Shown: positions 41,704 through 50,555 of the stretch, piece after piece | How the letters are laid out: each line of letters begins with the position of its first letter | Position numbering within the stretch: position 1 is the stretch's first letter | NCBI GenBank assembly: GCA_963780175.1 | Contig: CAWAAT010000001.1 | Location: forward strand, 558,001-622,000 | Length of the DNA stretch: 64,000 bases | From: Brooklawnia sp963780175 | GTDB lineage: Bacteria; Actinomycetota; Actinomycetes; Propionibacteriales; Propionibacteriaceae | Reading direction: 5' to 3' | Program-made: the position numbers and the translations under genes | Notes under the pieces: generated by a model | Told to the model about the DNA's origin: nothing | Seen by the model: the letters and a program-made list of their open reading frames with translations, nothing else | Databases searched by the model: none

Positions 41704-42800
41704 CTCCGCGGCGTCCGTTGTCGATCTCGGGCCGCCTGCTGGTCGCCCAGGTGGGTGTCGTGGTGGCTATGGCGGTGAGTGTCGTCGGGGTGGCTGCGAT
41801 TATCGGGCCGGCTGCGTTCGGCCAGCACATGCTGATGGCCGGCCACACCCAGCCGGACGTGCTGCTCCACGCAGGCGAGGCGTTCCAGTCGGCGGGCCTG
41901 ACCGCCTTGGCCGTGGGGCTCACCATCGCCGCGTTCATGGCCCTCGCCGTCAGCGTGCTGGCCACCCGGCGAATCGTCGCGGGGTTGACCGCATTGGCCC
42001 AGGGCGCCGAGCGGGTCGCCGAGGGCGACTACGCGACCCCGGTGACGCTTCAGCGGGCCGACCGTGAGCTCGCCACGGTGGCCGCCAGCTTCAACGCAAT
42101 GGCCGCGCGGGTTGCCGATGTCGAGGCCACCCGGCGCCGGCTGCTCACCGACCTCTCCCACGAACTGCGGACGCCCTTGGCGGCGATCGACCTGGTGCTC
42201 GAAGGCGTCGAGGACGGCGTCGTTCCCACCGATGCGAGCACCTTGGCGACCCTGCGGGCGCAGACGGCGCGGCTGGCGCGGCTCGCCTCGGACATCCGTC
42301 AGGTGTCGGCCGCGGAGGAGGGCCGCCTCGACCTCCGGCCCGAACGCGTACTGGTCGCGGACCTGGTGGCCGCGGCCGTCCACACGGCGGCGTCCGGGTG
42401 CGTGAGTGGCGGCGTCCGGCTTGTGGTCGACGACGACCTGCCCGACATCGCGGTCGACGTCGACCGGGCGCGGATCGGCCAGCTTCTGGACAACCTGTTG
42501 CGCAATGCGGTCCAGCACACTTCGGCCCGCGGAACCGTGCTGGTGTGGGGGGACGCTCCCGCAGGCCTGGTGCGCATCGGTGTCCGGGACAACGGGGCGG
42601 GGATCGACCCGTCCGACCTGCCGCACGTCTTCGAGCGGTTCTACCGGGGCGCCTCGCGGCGCCACGACGAGGGCGCGGGCACGGGCGTCGGACTGGCGAT
42701 CAGCCGCGCCATTGCCGCCGCGCACGGCGGGACGCTGACTGCCGCGAGCGCCGGTCTGGGGCTCGGCTCCGAGTTCGTCCTCACTCTCCCGGCCCCCTGA
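41700..42800 (+). CDS. Sensor histidine kinase
   Basis: A 366-aa membrane kinase. Two spans enclose a short outer loop with FGQHMLMAGHTQPDVLLHAG, which has three His and two Met. A HAMP region, HisKA with His154 in SHELRTP, and the HATPase domain (N-box LLRNAVQHT, then DNGAGI, GTGVGLAIS) follow. The His/Met-rich loop is compatible with metal sensing. It is coupled to the response regulator gene. Confidence 0.92.
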   Translation: MTPRRPLSISGRLLVAQVGVVVAMAVSVVGVAAIIGPAAFGQHMLMAGHTQPDVLLHAGEAFQSAGLTALAVGLTIAAFMALAVSVLATRRIVAGLTALAQGAERVAEGDYATPVTLQRADRELATVAASFNAMAARVADVEATRRRLLTDLSHELRTPLAAIDLVLEGVEDGVVPTDASTLATLRAQTARLARLASDIRQVSAAEEGRLDLRPERVLVADLVAAAVHTAASGCVSGGVRLVVDDDLPDIAVDVDRARIGQLLDNLLRNAVQHTSARGTVLVWGDAPAGLVRIGVRDNGAGIDPSDLPHVFERFYRGASRRHDEGAGTGVGLAISRAIAAAHGGTLTAASAGLGLGSEFVLTLPAP

Positions 42801-42872
42801 CCCGGTGGTCTTCATCGAACCTTCACCGAAACGTCGGGGAATCCCCAGCCTCGGACGGCATCGTTGCTGGAC

Positions 42873-43508
42873 ATGAGCCGAACCGCCCTGCCGTCTGCAG
42901 CCCCTCTCGCCCTTCGACGCAACACCGCGGCCGTCAGCACCGCCGCCGGTATCGGCGGCCTGACCCTCGTGCTGTCGCTCCTCGCCCTGCTCGGGCCCGA
43001 CCTGACGGTGTCGAACACCAGCATGGGCATGGCCATGGGCATGACCCACTACATGGAACTCCTCGGCATTGGCTCGCCCCGCAACCTGCTGCTCTTCATG
43101 GGCGTCCCGGTGGTGCTCGCCGAGACCCTGGCGATCACCGAGATCGCCCTGCTGTTCAAGCCCGACCAGCCCACCTGGGTGCGGAAGCTCAATCGGGCCG
43201 CCGGCCTGCTCGCCGGGCCGGCGATGGTCGCGATCTTCCTGCACCTAGCGCTGCGCGCGGTCGTCCCGATCACCCTGACGGGCAGCTGGCGCGGCCCGGC
43301 CGACATCATCGCGGTGGGTTTCTACCTTGCGGGTGTGGTGCCCTTCGCCGGCATCACGCTGGTCGAGCTCGGCCTGCTCGGCGACACCCAGCACGAGGCA
43401 CGCCGCCTGCGTGCGGTGTTCATCTCCGTGTTCCTCGTCGTGGCTCACGTCGCGATGATCTTCGGGATGATGGATCCGGGCGTGCTCGGCTACCTCATGC
43501 ACCACTGA
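42873..43508 (+). CDS. DUF6803-like Met-rich membrane protein
   Basis: A 211-aa protein with about six spans. The segment SMGMAMGMTHYMELLG, then LLLFMGVPVVLAETLAITEI, is the conserved DUF6803 core as I recall it. Five methionines within 12 residues plus a His at a membrane boundary suggest a Cu(I) site. It lies between the two-component system and cueP on the same strand. Function is uncharacterised. A TTG three codons upstream is an alternative start. Confidence 0.72.
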   Translation: MSRTALPSAAPLALRRNTAAVSTAAGIGGLTLVLSLLALLGPDLTVSNTSMGMAMGMTHYMELLGIGSPRNLLLFMGVPVVLAETLAITEIALLFKPDQPTWVRKLNRAAGLLAGPAMVAIFLHLALRAVVPITLTGSWRGPADIIAVGFYLAGVVPFAGITLVELGLLGDTQHEARRLRAVFISVFLVVAHVAMIFGMMDPGVLGYLMHH

Positions 43509-43542
43509 GCTTTCCACCACCGAATCCACAAGGAGTAACACC

Positions 43543-44142
43543 ATGAGGCTCGTGCCAACTGCCGCCGTGCTCGCCACCCTCGGCGTCCTGCTCGCCGGCT
43601 GCTCAGCCCTCCCGACCGCCGCCCCCACGACATCACCCGCCCCGGTCGCCGCAACCGCCGGTGCCGCCGAGTTCCTTGCCCGCCACAACCTCACCGGACT
43701 CACCACCCAACAGGTCATCGACAGGCTCGACGCGTCCGAGGACGATCGCACGGCCGGGCCGGTCGGCTCCGTCCGCCCGGACGAGCTCGAGCTGTCCGAC
43801 GCCACCGGGAAGGCGACACTGCCCGTGCCGGCCGACACGTTCTACCTGTCTGTCGCGCCCTACCTGACGAAGACCCACGACTGCTTCAACCACAACCTGG
43901 CCACCTGCAAGGGTGAACTCGCCAACCAGGTCATCCATGTGACGATCACGGACACCAGCGGCGCCACCCTGGTGGACAAGGACGTCACCACGTACGCCAA
44001 CGGGTTCGCTGGGCTGTGGCTGCCGCGCAACATGGCTGGGACGCTGACAGTCACGGCGTCCGGGAAGAAGGCCAGCAGCGCCATCGCCACCGGCCTCGGC
44101 GACCCCACCTGTCTCACGACGCTGAAGCTCCAGGACGCCTGA
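43543..44142 (+). CDS. cueP: CueP family metal-binding lipoprotein
   Basis: A 199-aa protein. A lipobox LLAGC (Cys20) anchors it to the membrane. The CueP pattern is clear: RLDASEDDRT..SVRPDELELSD, FYLSVAPYLTKTHDCFNHNL, ATCKGELAN and DPTCLTTL. The three cysteines (114, 122, 190) correspond to the copper-binding cysteines of Salmonella CueP. It sequesters copper outside the membrane and supplies it to envelope enzymes. AAGGAG precedes the ATG. Confidence 0.88.
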   Translation: MRLVPTAAVLATLGVLLAGCSALPTAAPTTSPAPVAATAGAAEFLARHNLTGLTTQQVIDRLDASEDDRTAGPVGSVRPDELELSDATGKATLPVPADTFYLSVAPYLTKTHDCFNHNLATCKGELANQVIHVTITDTSGATLVDKDVTTYANGFAGLWLPRNMAGTLTVTASGKKASSAIATGLGDPTCLTTLKLQDA

Positions 44143-44263
44143 CAGCCGGGCATTGGTTGTCACCGACCCCGGTCAGCAATCCACGGCACAGGTGGCGGCG
44201 CTACTGGCCAACATCCTGAACAACGACGCAGACCAGCCACACAGCCAGCACTGACCAGCGGCA

Positions 44264-44680
44264 TCAAGCGAGTAGCTCACCGACCAAGGCTTGGACCCGG
44301 GCGTGGATGTCGTCGCGCATCAGTCGGACGCGTTCCATGCCCTCGATGCCCCGTTCGGCGGGGTCGGCGATCAGCCAACGCCGCACCGGCGCCCGCATGC
44401 CCGGGACAGGGTCGACCTGGGCCTCCTCACCCAGGATCACCACCCGGTCTGCGGCGGTCATCAGGGCAGGATTCAGCGCCGTGGGCACTTGGTCGGACAT
44501 GTCGGCTCCGAGTTCGGCCACCGCCTGGGCCGAGAGATCGTGGATCTCGGCGTCCGGCTGCGTCCCGGCCGAGTGCACCTCGAGACGGTCGCCCGCGAAC
44601 TGGCGGGTCATGGCGGCGGCCATCTGGGACTTGCCGGCGTTGTGGACGCAGACGAACAGCACCGACGGTTTAGGCATCAC
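44264..44680 (-). CDS. Low-molecular-weight phosphatase-type arsenate reductase (ArsC)
   Basis: A 138-aa protein. The P-loop is CVHNAGKSQMAAAM: Cys11 followed five residues later by Lys17 where classic phosphatases have Arg. WLIADPAERG provides the general acid loop. GKS variants occur in actinobacterial ArsC relatives (mycothiol-dependent type). It would reduce arsenate or dephosphorylate tyrosine. It is alone, next to an ArsR remnant and a metal-type exporter. Confidence 0.82.
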   Translation of the reverse strand: MMPKPSVLFVCVHNAGKSQMAAAMTRQFAGDRLEVHSAGTQPDAEIHDLSAQAVAELGADMSDQVPTALNPALMTAADRVVILGEEAQVDPVPGMRAPVRRWLIADPAERGIEGMERVRLMRDDIHARVQALVGELLA

Positions 44681-44819
44681 GGTTCCTCCGTAGGGTGGGC
44701 GCGAGGGATGCGGCCACAGGATGCCGTCATCGTCCAGAACATCATCATGCCGCGTCTGGAACAGCCTGGTCTACCGATGGACGATTGCTCGGGGGTGCCC
44801 TTTGTGGGATTGTCTGCGT

Positions 44820-44945
44820 ATGACACGGGTGTTCTATCGGCTCACCGACGAGCATGCCGGTCGGCTGGTGAGCGAGGCGATGCTCCAGTCCGAGCACGCC
44901 CTGGAGAGCACCCCTGCCCATCACCTCGGCAACGTTCTGCGATGA
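44820..44945 (+). pseudogene. ArsR-family regulator, C-terminal fragment
   Basis: A short frame starting ATG gives TRVFYRLTDEHAGRLVSEAM and ends after LQSEHALESTPAHHLGNVLR. The YYRLTD..LVSEAL..EHAL ending is the C-terminus of metal-type ArsR/SmtB regulators. The helix-turn-helix is missing upstream. Its stop overlaps the start of the transporter gene (ATGA), so the original pair was an operon. Confidence 0.65.
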
Positions 44946-45985
44946 GGACGAGCCTGGGCAACCGGGGCGTCCAGGTCGTCCTGCTGTCTGCCGTGCTGTT
45001 CGGTGCGGGCACTCCGCTGGCGAAGCTGCTGCTGGGGGAGGTCAGCCCCTGGCTGTTGGCAGGCCTGCTGTACTGCGGGTCCGGGGTGGGGCTGTTCCTG
45101 ATTCGGCTGGTGCGCCGCTCGCCCCAGGTCAGGCTGCAGCCCAGCGAGACGGTGCCGTTCGCTGGGTCGATCCTGTCCGGTGGGGTGGCCGGGCCGGTGA
45201 TGTTGATGTTCGGCTTGTCGAACATGCCGGCTTCTGGGGCGTCGCTGCTTCTGAACGCCGAAGCTCTGTTCACCGCTCTGTTGGCCTGGTTCGTCTTCGG
45301 GGAGAACTTCGACCGGCGGATCGCCGTCGGCATGGTCGCGATCCTTGCCGGGGCGGTGGTGCTCAGTGTCCCGTCTGGAACGAATCTGGGGTCTGCATGG
45401 CCAACTGCGGCGATCCTCGGGGCTTGCCTGGCGTGGGCGTTGGACAACAACCTGACCCGGAAGGTCGCACTCAGCGACGCGACCTGGCTCGCAGCGGTGA
45501 AGGGTTCCGTCGCTGGGCCGATCAATTTGCTGCTGGCGTTCAGCCTGGGTGCTCGGCTGCCGGCGCCCGGGAACATCGCAGCCGCCTTGCTGGTGGGGTT
45601 CTTCGCCTACGGCGTCAGTCTGGTGCTGTTCATCGTTGCGATGCGCCACCTTGGCACTGCCAGGGCCGGGGCCTACTACTCAATAGCGCCATTCTTCGGA
45701 GCGCTGCTCGCGCTCATGCTCGGCGACACCCCGACCTGGCCGTTGGCTGTGGCTGCGGTGTTGATGGCCATCGGGGTGTGGCTTCACCTGACCGAACGCC
45801 ATGAGCACGGACACACCCACGAGGCGCTCACTCACGACCATCCGCATGTCCATGACGAGCACCACCAGCACGAGCATGACCAGCCCGTGCCGCCCGGCAC
45901 CCGGCACAGTCACCAGCACACCCATCAGGGGCTGACCCACTCCCACGAGCACTACCCCGATAGCGACCACCGCCACCATCACTAG
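44942..45985 (+). CDS. EamA/DMT transporter with His-rich C-terminal tail
   Basis: A 347-aa protein. Ten spans form two EamA halves (VQVVLLSAVLFGAGTPLAKL; NMPASGASLLLNAEALFTAL). The last 65 residues are cytoplasmic and contain over 20 histidines, in HEHGHTHEALTHDHPH and similar blocks ending DHRHHH. Such tails bind Ni, Co or Zn. Metal export is likely but not proven. The start overlaps the ArsR remnant stop. Confidence 0.85.
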   Translation: MRTSLGNRGVQVVLLSAVLFGAGTPLAKLLLGEVSPWLLAGLLYCGSGVGLFLIRLVRRSPQVRLQPSETVPFAGSILSGGVAGPVMLMFGLSNMPASGASLLLNAEALFTALLAWFVFGENFDRRIAVGMVAILAGAVVLSVPSGTNLGSAWPTAAILGACLAWALDNNLTRKVALSDATWLAAVKGSVAGPINLLLAFSLGARLPAPGNIAAALLVGFFAYGVSLVLFIVAMRHLGTARAGAYYSIAPFFGALLALMLGDTPTWPLAVAAVLMAIGVWLHLTERHEHGHTHEALTHDHPHVHDEHHQHEHDQPVPPGTRHSHQHTHQGLTHSHEHYPDSDHRHHH

Positions 45986-46227
45986 ACGCCCGTCACGGCG
46001 GGGCCGCGCGCAAGCCGTCCAGCCCCGATCCCTGCTCTGCTCGCCGGCACGGCCAGCAACATGCCGAGTTGCGGCAGCAGTCGCGTCACGTTCGTCTGAT
46101 TCGGGCCTCAAGGCCGGCGGCCCAAGAGATGCGGCGTTCGATCGCGGGATCGTCGGCTTGGCAGGACCTTCAAGCCCAGCGCGGTAGCCTCGATCCCAAA
46201 CAGGCATCGCCGCCCAAGGAGCGTCCC

Positions 46228-47427
46228 ATGAAACTCGCTGACCGACTCGCCAACCTCGGCACGGAACCTGCGTTCGCGGTCTCGGTGATCGCCGCAGACT
46301 GGGCGTCCAAGGGCAACACCGTTTACCCGTTCCACCTCGGCGACATCGATCTGCCCACCCCGTCCACCCTTGTCGAGGCCATGAACCGGGCCATCGCCGA
46401 CGGCAAGACCGGTTACTGCCCCGGCCCGGGCATCACTCCCCTGCGCGAGGCCATCGCCGCGGACGTCAACGCCAAGCGCGGCACGCACTACACCGTCGAC
46501 AACATCACGATCCAGCCCGGCGGAAAGCCCGTCATCACCAAGTTCCTGCAAGCGGTGATGAACCCCGGCGACGAGGTGCTCTTCCCCAACCCCGGCTTCC
46601 CCATCTACGAGTCCCAGATCGACTACTTGGGCGGCGTCGGGCGTCCCTACCGCTTCCTGCCCACTGCGACCGGCTTCAGCATCGACCTCGAGCAACTCCG
46701 TTCGCTGATCACCGCGCGCACCACTGCGATTATCTACAACGACCTGCACAATCCGACCGGCGCGGAGTCCAGCGACGCCGAGCGCGAGGCCATTGCGCAA
46801 CTCGCGATCGAGCACGACCTGTGGGTGCTGTCGGACGAGGCCTACTTCGAGACCCGCTACTCCGGTCTCAGCCGTTCCATCGCGTCCATCGACGGCATGG
46901 CTGAACGCACCGTGATCCTTTACACGTTCGGCAAGCGGTTCGCGATGACCGGCTGGCGCCTCGGAGCGGGCATCACCCCGGCCGAGATGACGCCCTGGTT
47001 CTCGCGGATGAACACCAACAACGAGTCGTGCACCACCCACTTCGTCCAGTACGCCGGACTCGCTGGACTGCACGGCGACCAGACCGAGATCAACCAGATC
47101 CGCGACGCCCTGCGCGACCGGCGGGACGCGGCCCATGCGATCCTCGCGTCCATCCCCGGCATACAGGTCGCCAAGCCGGAGTGCACCTTCTATCTCTACC
47201 CCGACGTCACCGAGGCCCTCGAACTGGTCGGCGCCCGCAACCTGGCCGACTTCACCGACCGGGCGCTGCACGAAACCGGTTGCAGCTTCTGCACCCGCGA
47301 CCACTTCGGACGTCCCCAGCCCGGCGAGGATCGCGCGTACATCCGGCTGGCCTACTCCGGCATCCCCATCGACCGCATCACCGAGGGACTCGGCAAGCTG
47401 CGCGACTGGATCGGAAACCCTGCTTGA
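46228..47427 (+). CDS. Class I/II pyridoxal phosphate aminotransferase
   Basis: A 399-aa fold-type I enzyme. The cofactor lysine is Lys236 in YTFGKRFAMTGWRLG, preceded by NDLHNPTGAE and SDEAYFET. The final Arg for the substrate carboxylate is likely in YIRLAYSG. The length and motifs match aspartate/aromatic aminotransferases. The substrate is uncertain. AAGGAG precedes the ATG. It stands alone. Confidence 0.88.
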   Translation: MKLADRLANLGTEPAFAVSVIAADWASKGNTVYPFHLGDIDLPTPSTLVEAMNRAIADGKTGYCPGPGITPLREAIAADVNAKRGTHYTVDNITIQPGGKPVITKFLQAVMNPGDEVLFPNPGFPIYESQIDYLGGVGRPYRFLPTATGFSIDLEQLRSLITARTTAIIYNDLHNPTGAESSDAEREAIAQLAIEHDLWVLSDEAYFETRYSGLSRSIASIDGMAERTVILYTFGKRFAMTGWRLGAGITPAEMTPWFSRMNTNNESCTTHFVQYAGLAGLHGDQTEINQIRDALRDRRDAAHAILASIPGIQVAKPECTFYLYPDVTEALELVGARNLADFTDRALHETGCSFCTRDHFGRPQPGEDRAYIRLAYSGIPIDRITEGLGKLRDWIGNPA

Positions 47428-47579
47428 AACGCTCGCCCAAGCGGGTCGTCCTTCTTAACCCGCAGCTACACCCGAAGTGGCCTGCACACGGGCGGAAGCT
47501 CCGCGTCCGCGCGTTCGCCCAGGCTGTCGGCGATGACGCGTGCTGCGGTACCGCCCGTCGGATCCACCAACCTGTGGTC

Positions 47580-47948
47580 CTAGACGTCCGCCGCATCGCC
47601 ACCACGCAGGATGGCCGACATCTTCTTTCCCCTGGCCAACTCGTCGATGAGCTTGTCCAGGTAGCGGATCTGCTGCATCAGCGGGTCTTCGATGTCTTCC
47701 ACTCGATGGCCGCAGATCACACCCTTGATGAGGGTCGCTTGGGGATTGATTCCAGGAGCCGACGCGAAGAAGGTTTCCAGGTCGACCTCATCGGTGAGGG
47801 CCCTCTCAAGGCCGGCGGCATCATAGCCAGTGAGCCACCGGATGATCCGATCGACGTCTTCCTTGCTGCGGTTCTTTCGCTCGGCCTTGGTCAGGTAGAG
47901 GGGGTAAATGCTGGCGAAACTGGTGGTGAAGATCCGGTGCCGTGTCAC
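47580..47948 (-). CDS. DUF2200 family protein
   Basis: A 122-aa protein. RIFTTSFASIYPLYLTKAER and EDVDRIIRWLTGYD, then FFASAPGINPQATLIKGVICG, are the DUF2200 signature. The family is small and uncharacterised. It converges with the aminotransferase. About 38 further codons continue in frame beyond its TAG stop. Confidence 0.88.
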   Translation of the reverse strand: MTRHRIFTTSFASIYPLYLTKAERKNRSKEDVDRIIRWLTGYDAAGLERALTDEVDLETFFASAPGINPQATLIKGVICGHRVEDIEDPLMQQIRYLDKLIDELARGKKMSAILRGGDAADV

Positions 47949-48094
47949 GGTATGCGCGTCCCCTCGATAGTCGTGCGTCCTGAGCCAATCATGGTGCTTC
48001 GAAGAAATCCCCCCAGTATGTGGACGACGAGGACTCCAGCCCTTGGTCTCAAGGGAATATGGCCCTCGCCCCTCGCGGCCCGCGTCCGACTGGA

Positions 48095-48670
48095 ATGATG
48101 ACGATCATGACGATCCTGTATCTGGTACGCCACGGCCAGACCGAGTGGAGCAAGTCCGGCCAGCACACGTCCTACACCGACCTTGACCTGACTGAGCAGG
48201 GCGTCGTGCAGGCCAAGTCGCTGCGCGACAAGCTGGACCCCTCCGAGTTCGGGCTGGCGCTGTCCAGTCCCCGCCTGCGCGCCCGCAAGACGGCCAAGTT
48301 GGCGGGCTTCGAGAACGTCGAGGTCACCGACGACCTGCAGGAGTGGGACTACGGCGATTACGAGGGCCTGACCTCGCAGCAGATCCGCGCAACCATGCAC
48401 CCGGGCTGGCGGCTGTGGTTCAACGGCTGCCCCGGTGGCGAGTCGTCCGACCAGGTTCGGGCCCGCCTGACGCGTGTCGTGCACCGAGTCCGCGAGTCGG
48501 GGGTCGACAAGGCGATCTGTTTCGGGCACGGCCACGCCTCCCGGGTGCTCGCCCTGTGCTGGCTCGACTTCCCTCTCATCTTCGGACAGAGCTTCCCGCT
48601 CGAGGTGGCGTCCGTGTCGATCCTCGGGCGTGAGAAGGAGTCGTGGGCAGTGCTGCGCTGGAACAGCTGA
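48095..48670 (+). CDS. Histidine phosphatase family protein (phosphoglycerate mutase-like)
   Basis: About 191 aa. LYLVRHGQTEWSKSGQHTSYTD contains the catalytic RHG. The second His lies in CFGHGHASRVLA. EWDYGDYEG is the proton-donor region. It acts on a small phosphorylated substrate. Several ATGs lie close together at the start (48095, 48098, 48107); none has a strong ribosome site. Confidence 0.9.
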   Translation: MMTIMTILYLVRHGQTEWSKSGQHTSYTDLDLTEQGVVQAKSLRDKLDPSEFGLALSSPRLRARKTAKLAGFENVEVTDDLQEWDYGDYEGLTSQQIRATMHPGWRLWFNGCPGGESSDQVRARLTRVVHRVRESGVDKAICFGHGHASRVLALCWLDFPLIFGQSFPLEVASVSILGREKESWAVLRWNS

Positions 48671-48718
48671 GCCCTGTTGGATGACCGCTATCGACGCACG
48701 GGGCAGCCGTCGCCGCTA

Positions 48719-49016
48719 CTAGGCCGCGAGGGTGCCCCGAACACCTGCCAGGGCCAGCAGCGACTTCGCCACCAGGCTGAGGATGATGTAACCCCGCTCA
48801 CCGACCAGGTAGTCGGCGCACCGCCCCTGGCTCGGTACTGCAGCCACCGGTTGAGGGCGAAGACGTTGAAGAACAAGAAGAGCGAGACCACGATCGCGTA
48901 GACGAAACCGGGCGGCTCGGCGTCCGAGCCGGGGGCGATGGTGTAAACGAGGATGGCCAGCCAGGGAACAGCGCCGGCGATGCAACGCAAGATGAAGAGC
49001 AGGCAACCGCCCCCGC
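48719..49016 (-). pseudogene. Heliorhodopsin remnant (last two helices, frame lesions)
   Basis: On the minus strand, starting right after the oxidoreductase stop, one frame gives LLFILRCIAGAVPWLAILVY, TIAPGSDAEPPGFVYAIVV and SLFLFFNVFALNRWLQYRAR. After a one-base loss the next frame gives ADYLVGERGYIILSLVAKSL, then a disturbed LA..GTLAA and a stop. This matches heliorhodopsin helices 5-7, including the retinal Lys in LSLVAKS. A +1 and a -1 lesion disturb the last dozen residues (the expected LAWQVFGGTL). The first about 160 residues are absent. Confidence 0.85.
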
Positions 49017-50540
49017 TCAACTCACCGTAACCCGGACGCTGTGCAACCCGGACGCGCCGTCCGGGAAGGAGTCCACCAACTGCTCGCTCTGCGGTGTGCC
49101 GCGGGCGTCCACGACCCTCGCCTGGAGCACGTGGTCGCCGGGGGGCGCGTCCCATGACCACACCCACTGGCGCCAGTACGGGACGCCGCCGTCCGGCCCG
49201 AGCGTGACGTCCTGCCAGGGACCCCCATCCACCCGCACCTGGACGCCGCCCACCCCGACCTCGGGGGCCCAGGCCGTGCCGCCAACCTTGACGGGCCCGC
49301 TGTCGAGTTGCTGGGCGTAACTGGGCACCTCGATCCGTGAACTCGGTTTGACTGGACCAGTGGCCGACCAGCCCTGCTTGGTCCAGAAGGCCTCGGCCGA
49401 TGCGTAGGTGGTCACCTGCATCCGGACCAGCCACTTGGTCGCACCGACGAACCCGTACAGCCCAGGAGTCATCAGTCGTGCCGGATAGCCGTGCTCCACG
49501 GGCAGCGCAACGCCATCCATCCCGAAGGCGACGAGGGCGTCCCGGTCATCGAGGAGCGCCGGCAAGGGAGTGCTCACGGTGAATCCGTCCGACGACCACG
49601 ACAGCACTTGGTCGGCGCCGGCCTGCACCCCGGCCCGGGCCAGCAGTTCCGACGTGCGCACGCCCAGCCATCGCGTCGATCCGATGTAGCTCCCGCCCAC
49701 AGGGTTGCTCACGCATGCCAGCGTCACCGGTCGCTCGATGACGTCCATCGCGAGCAGCTCATCGAAACTGATCGAGTAGGGATGGTCGACCATTCCGTCG
49801 ATGGTCAAACGCCACGTCGCGGCGTCCAGCACGGGCGGGAACAGCACTGTGTCGATCCGGAAGAAGTCGGGCGTTGGCGTCACGAAGGGGCTCACGCCCG
49901 GTACTTCGACCTCCAGCCCCGGTGGCAGCGGGGTCGTGTCGAAGGACGGCAGGCTCACCGGTCCGGTCGCACCCGGCTTCCGCGACCCGGCGACCCCGAT
50001 CCCCTCCCCCACCAGCCAACCCAGCAGCCCCACACCCGCGGCCGCGACGAGCCTGAGCAGGCCACGCCGGGAGTGGTTCCCGGCTGCGCCCCCGACAGCA
50101 GCTGAGTCCCCGACCGCCTCACCCTCGGGCCTCAACAGCAGGACGAGAGTCGCCGCGGCCGAGAGCAGCGCCACCGATCCCGGGAGCCACCAAGTGGCTG
50201 GGCGGCGGGCGTCGAAGGCGGCGCCAAGTGCCACGACGATCAGCGCAGACCCGGCCATCAGCCCGATCAGCAGCGACCTGCGGGCAAGCACGCCGACCAG
50301 TGCGCCCAGCGCCAACGTGACGAGCAACACCGCTCCGATCAGCACTGGCTTGTTCGCGGTGCCCAAGGTGGCCACCGCCCATTCCTTCATCGCCGGTGGT
50401 GACAGCTCAATCACCCGGTCGCCGACCGCCACGATCGGGGACGATGCCCGACCCGAGAACCCCGCCACGCCGTGGCCAAGCCCCAGACCGACACCCGTGG
50501 CCAGCAGCCCGGCCAGAGCACCCGATTCTCGTAGAGACAC
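49017..50540 (-). CDS. Membrane-anchored molybdopterin-dependent oxidoreductase (sulfite oxidase fold)
   Basis: A 507-aa protein. Four to five N-terminal spans (to about residue 175) precede a sulfite-oxidase-type molybdopterin domain. The cofactor Cys is in TLACVSNPVGGSYIG, and EHGYPARLMTPGLYG is the usual second contact. A dimerisation Ig-like domain forms the C-terminus. It likely acts outside the membrane on a small molecule or on oxidised methionine. GTG start with AAGGGG. It is just downstream of the flavodoxin gene, on the same strand. Confidence 0.9.
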   Translation of the reverse strand: MSLRESGALAGLLATGVGLGLGHGVAGFSGRASSPIVAVGDRVIELSPPAMKEWAVATLGTANKPVLIGAVLLVTLALGALVGVLARRSLLIGLMAGSALIVVALGAAFDARRPATWWLPGSVALLSAAATLVLLLRPEGEAVGDSAAVGGAAGNHSRRGLLRLVAAAGVGLLGWLVGEGIGVAGSRKPGATGPVSLPSFDTTPLPPGLEVEVPGVSPFVTPTPDFFRIDTVLFPPVLDAATWRLTIDGMVDHPYSISFDELLAMDVIERPVTLACVSNPVGGSYIGSTRWLGVRTSELLARAGVQAGADQVLSWSSDGFTVSTPLPALLDDRDALVAFGMDGVALPVEHGYPARLMTPGLYGFVGATKWLVRMQVTTYASAEAFWTKQGWSATGPVKPSSRIEVPSYAQQLDSGPVKVGGTAWAPEVGVGGVQVRVDGGPWQDVTLGPDGGVPYWRQWVWSWDAPPGDHVLQARVVDARGTPQSEQLVDSFPDGASGLHSVRVTVS

Positions 50541-50555
50541 GTCAGTAACCCCTTG

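Noticed and set aside
44153..44254. Coding-like tail ALVVTDPGQQSTAQVAALLANILNN-type frame after cueP
   Set aside because: It could be the end of another lost gene, but I cannot name a family or find its upstream part.
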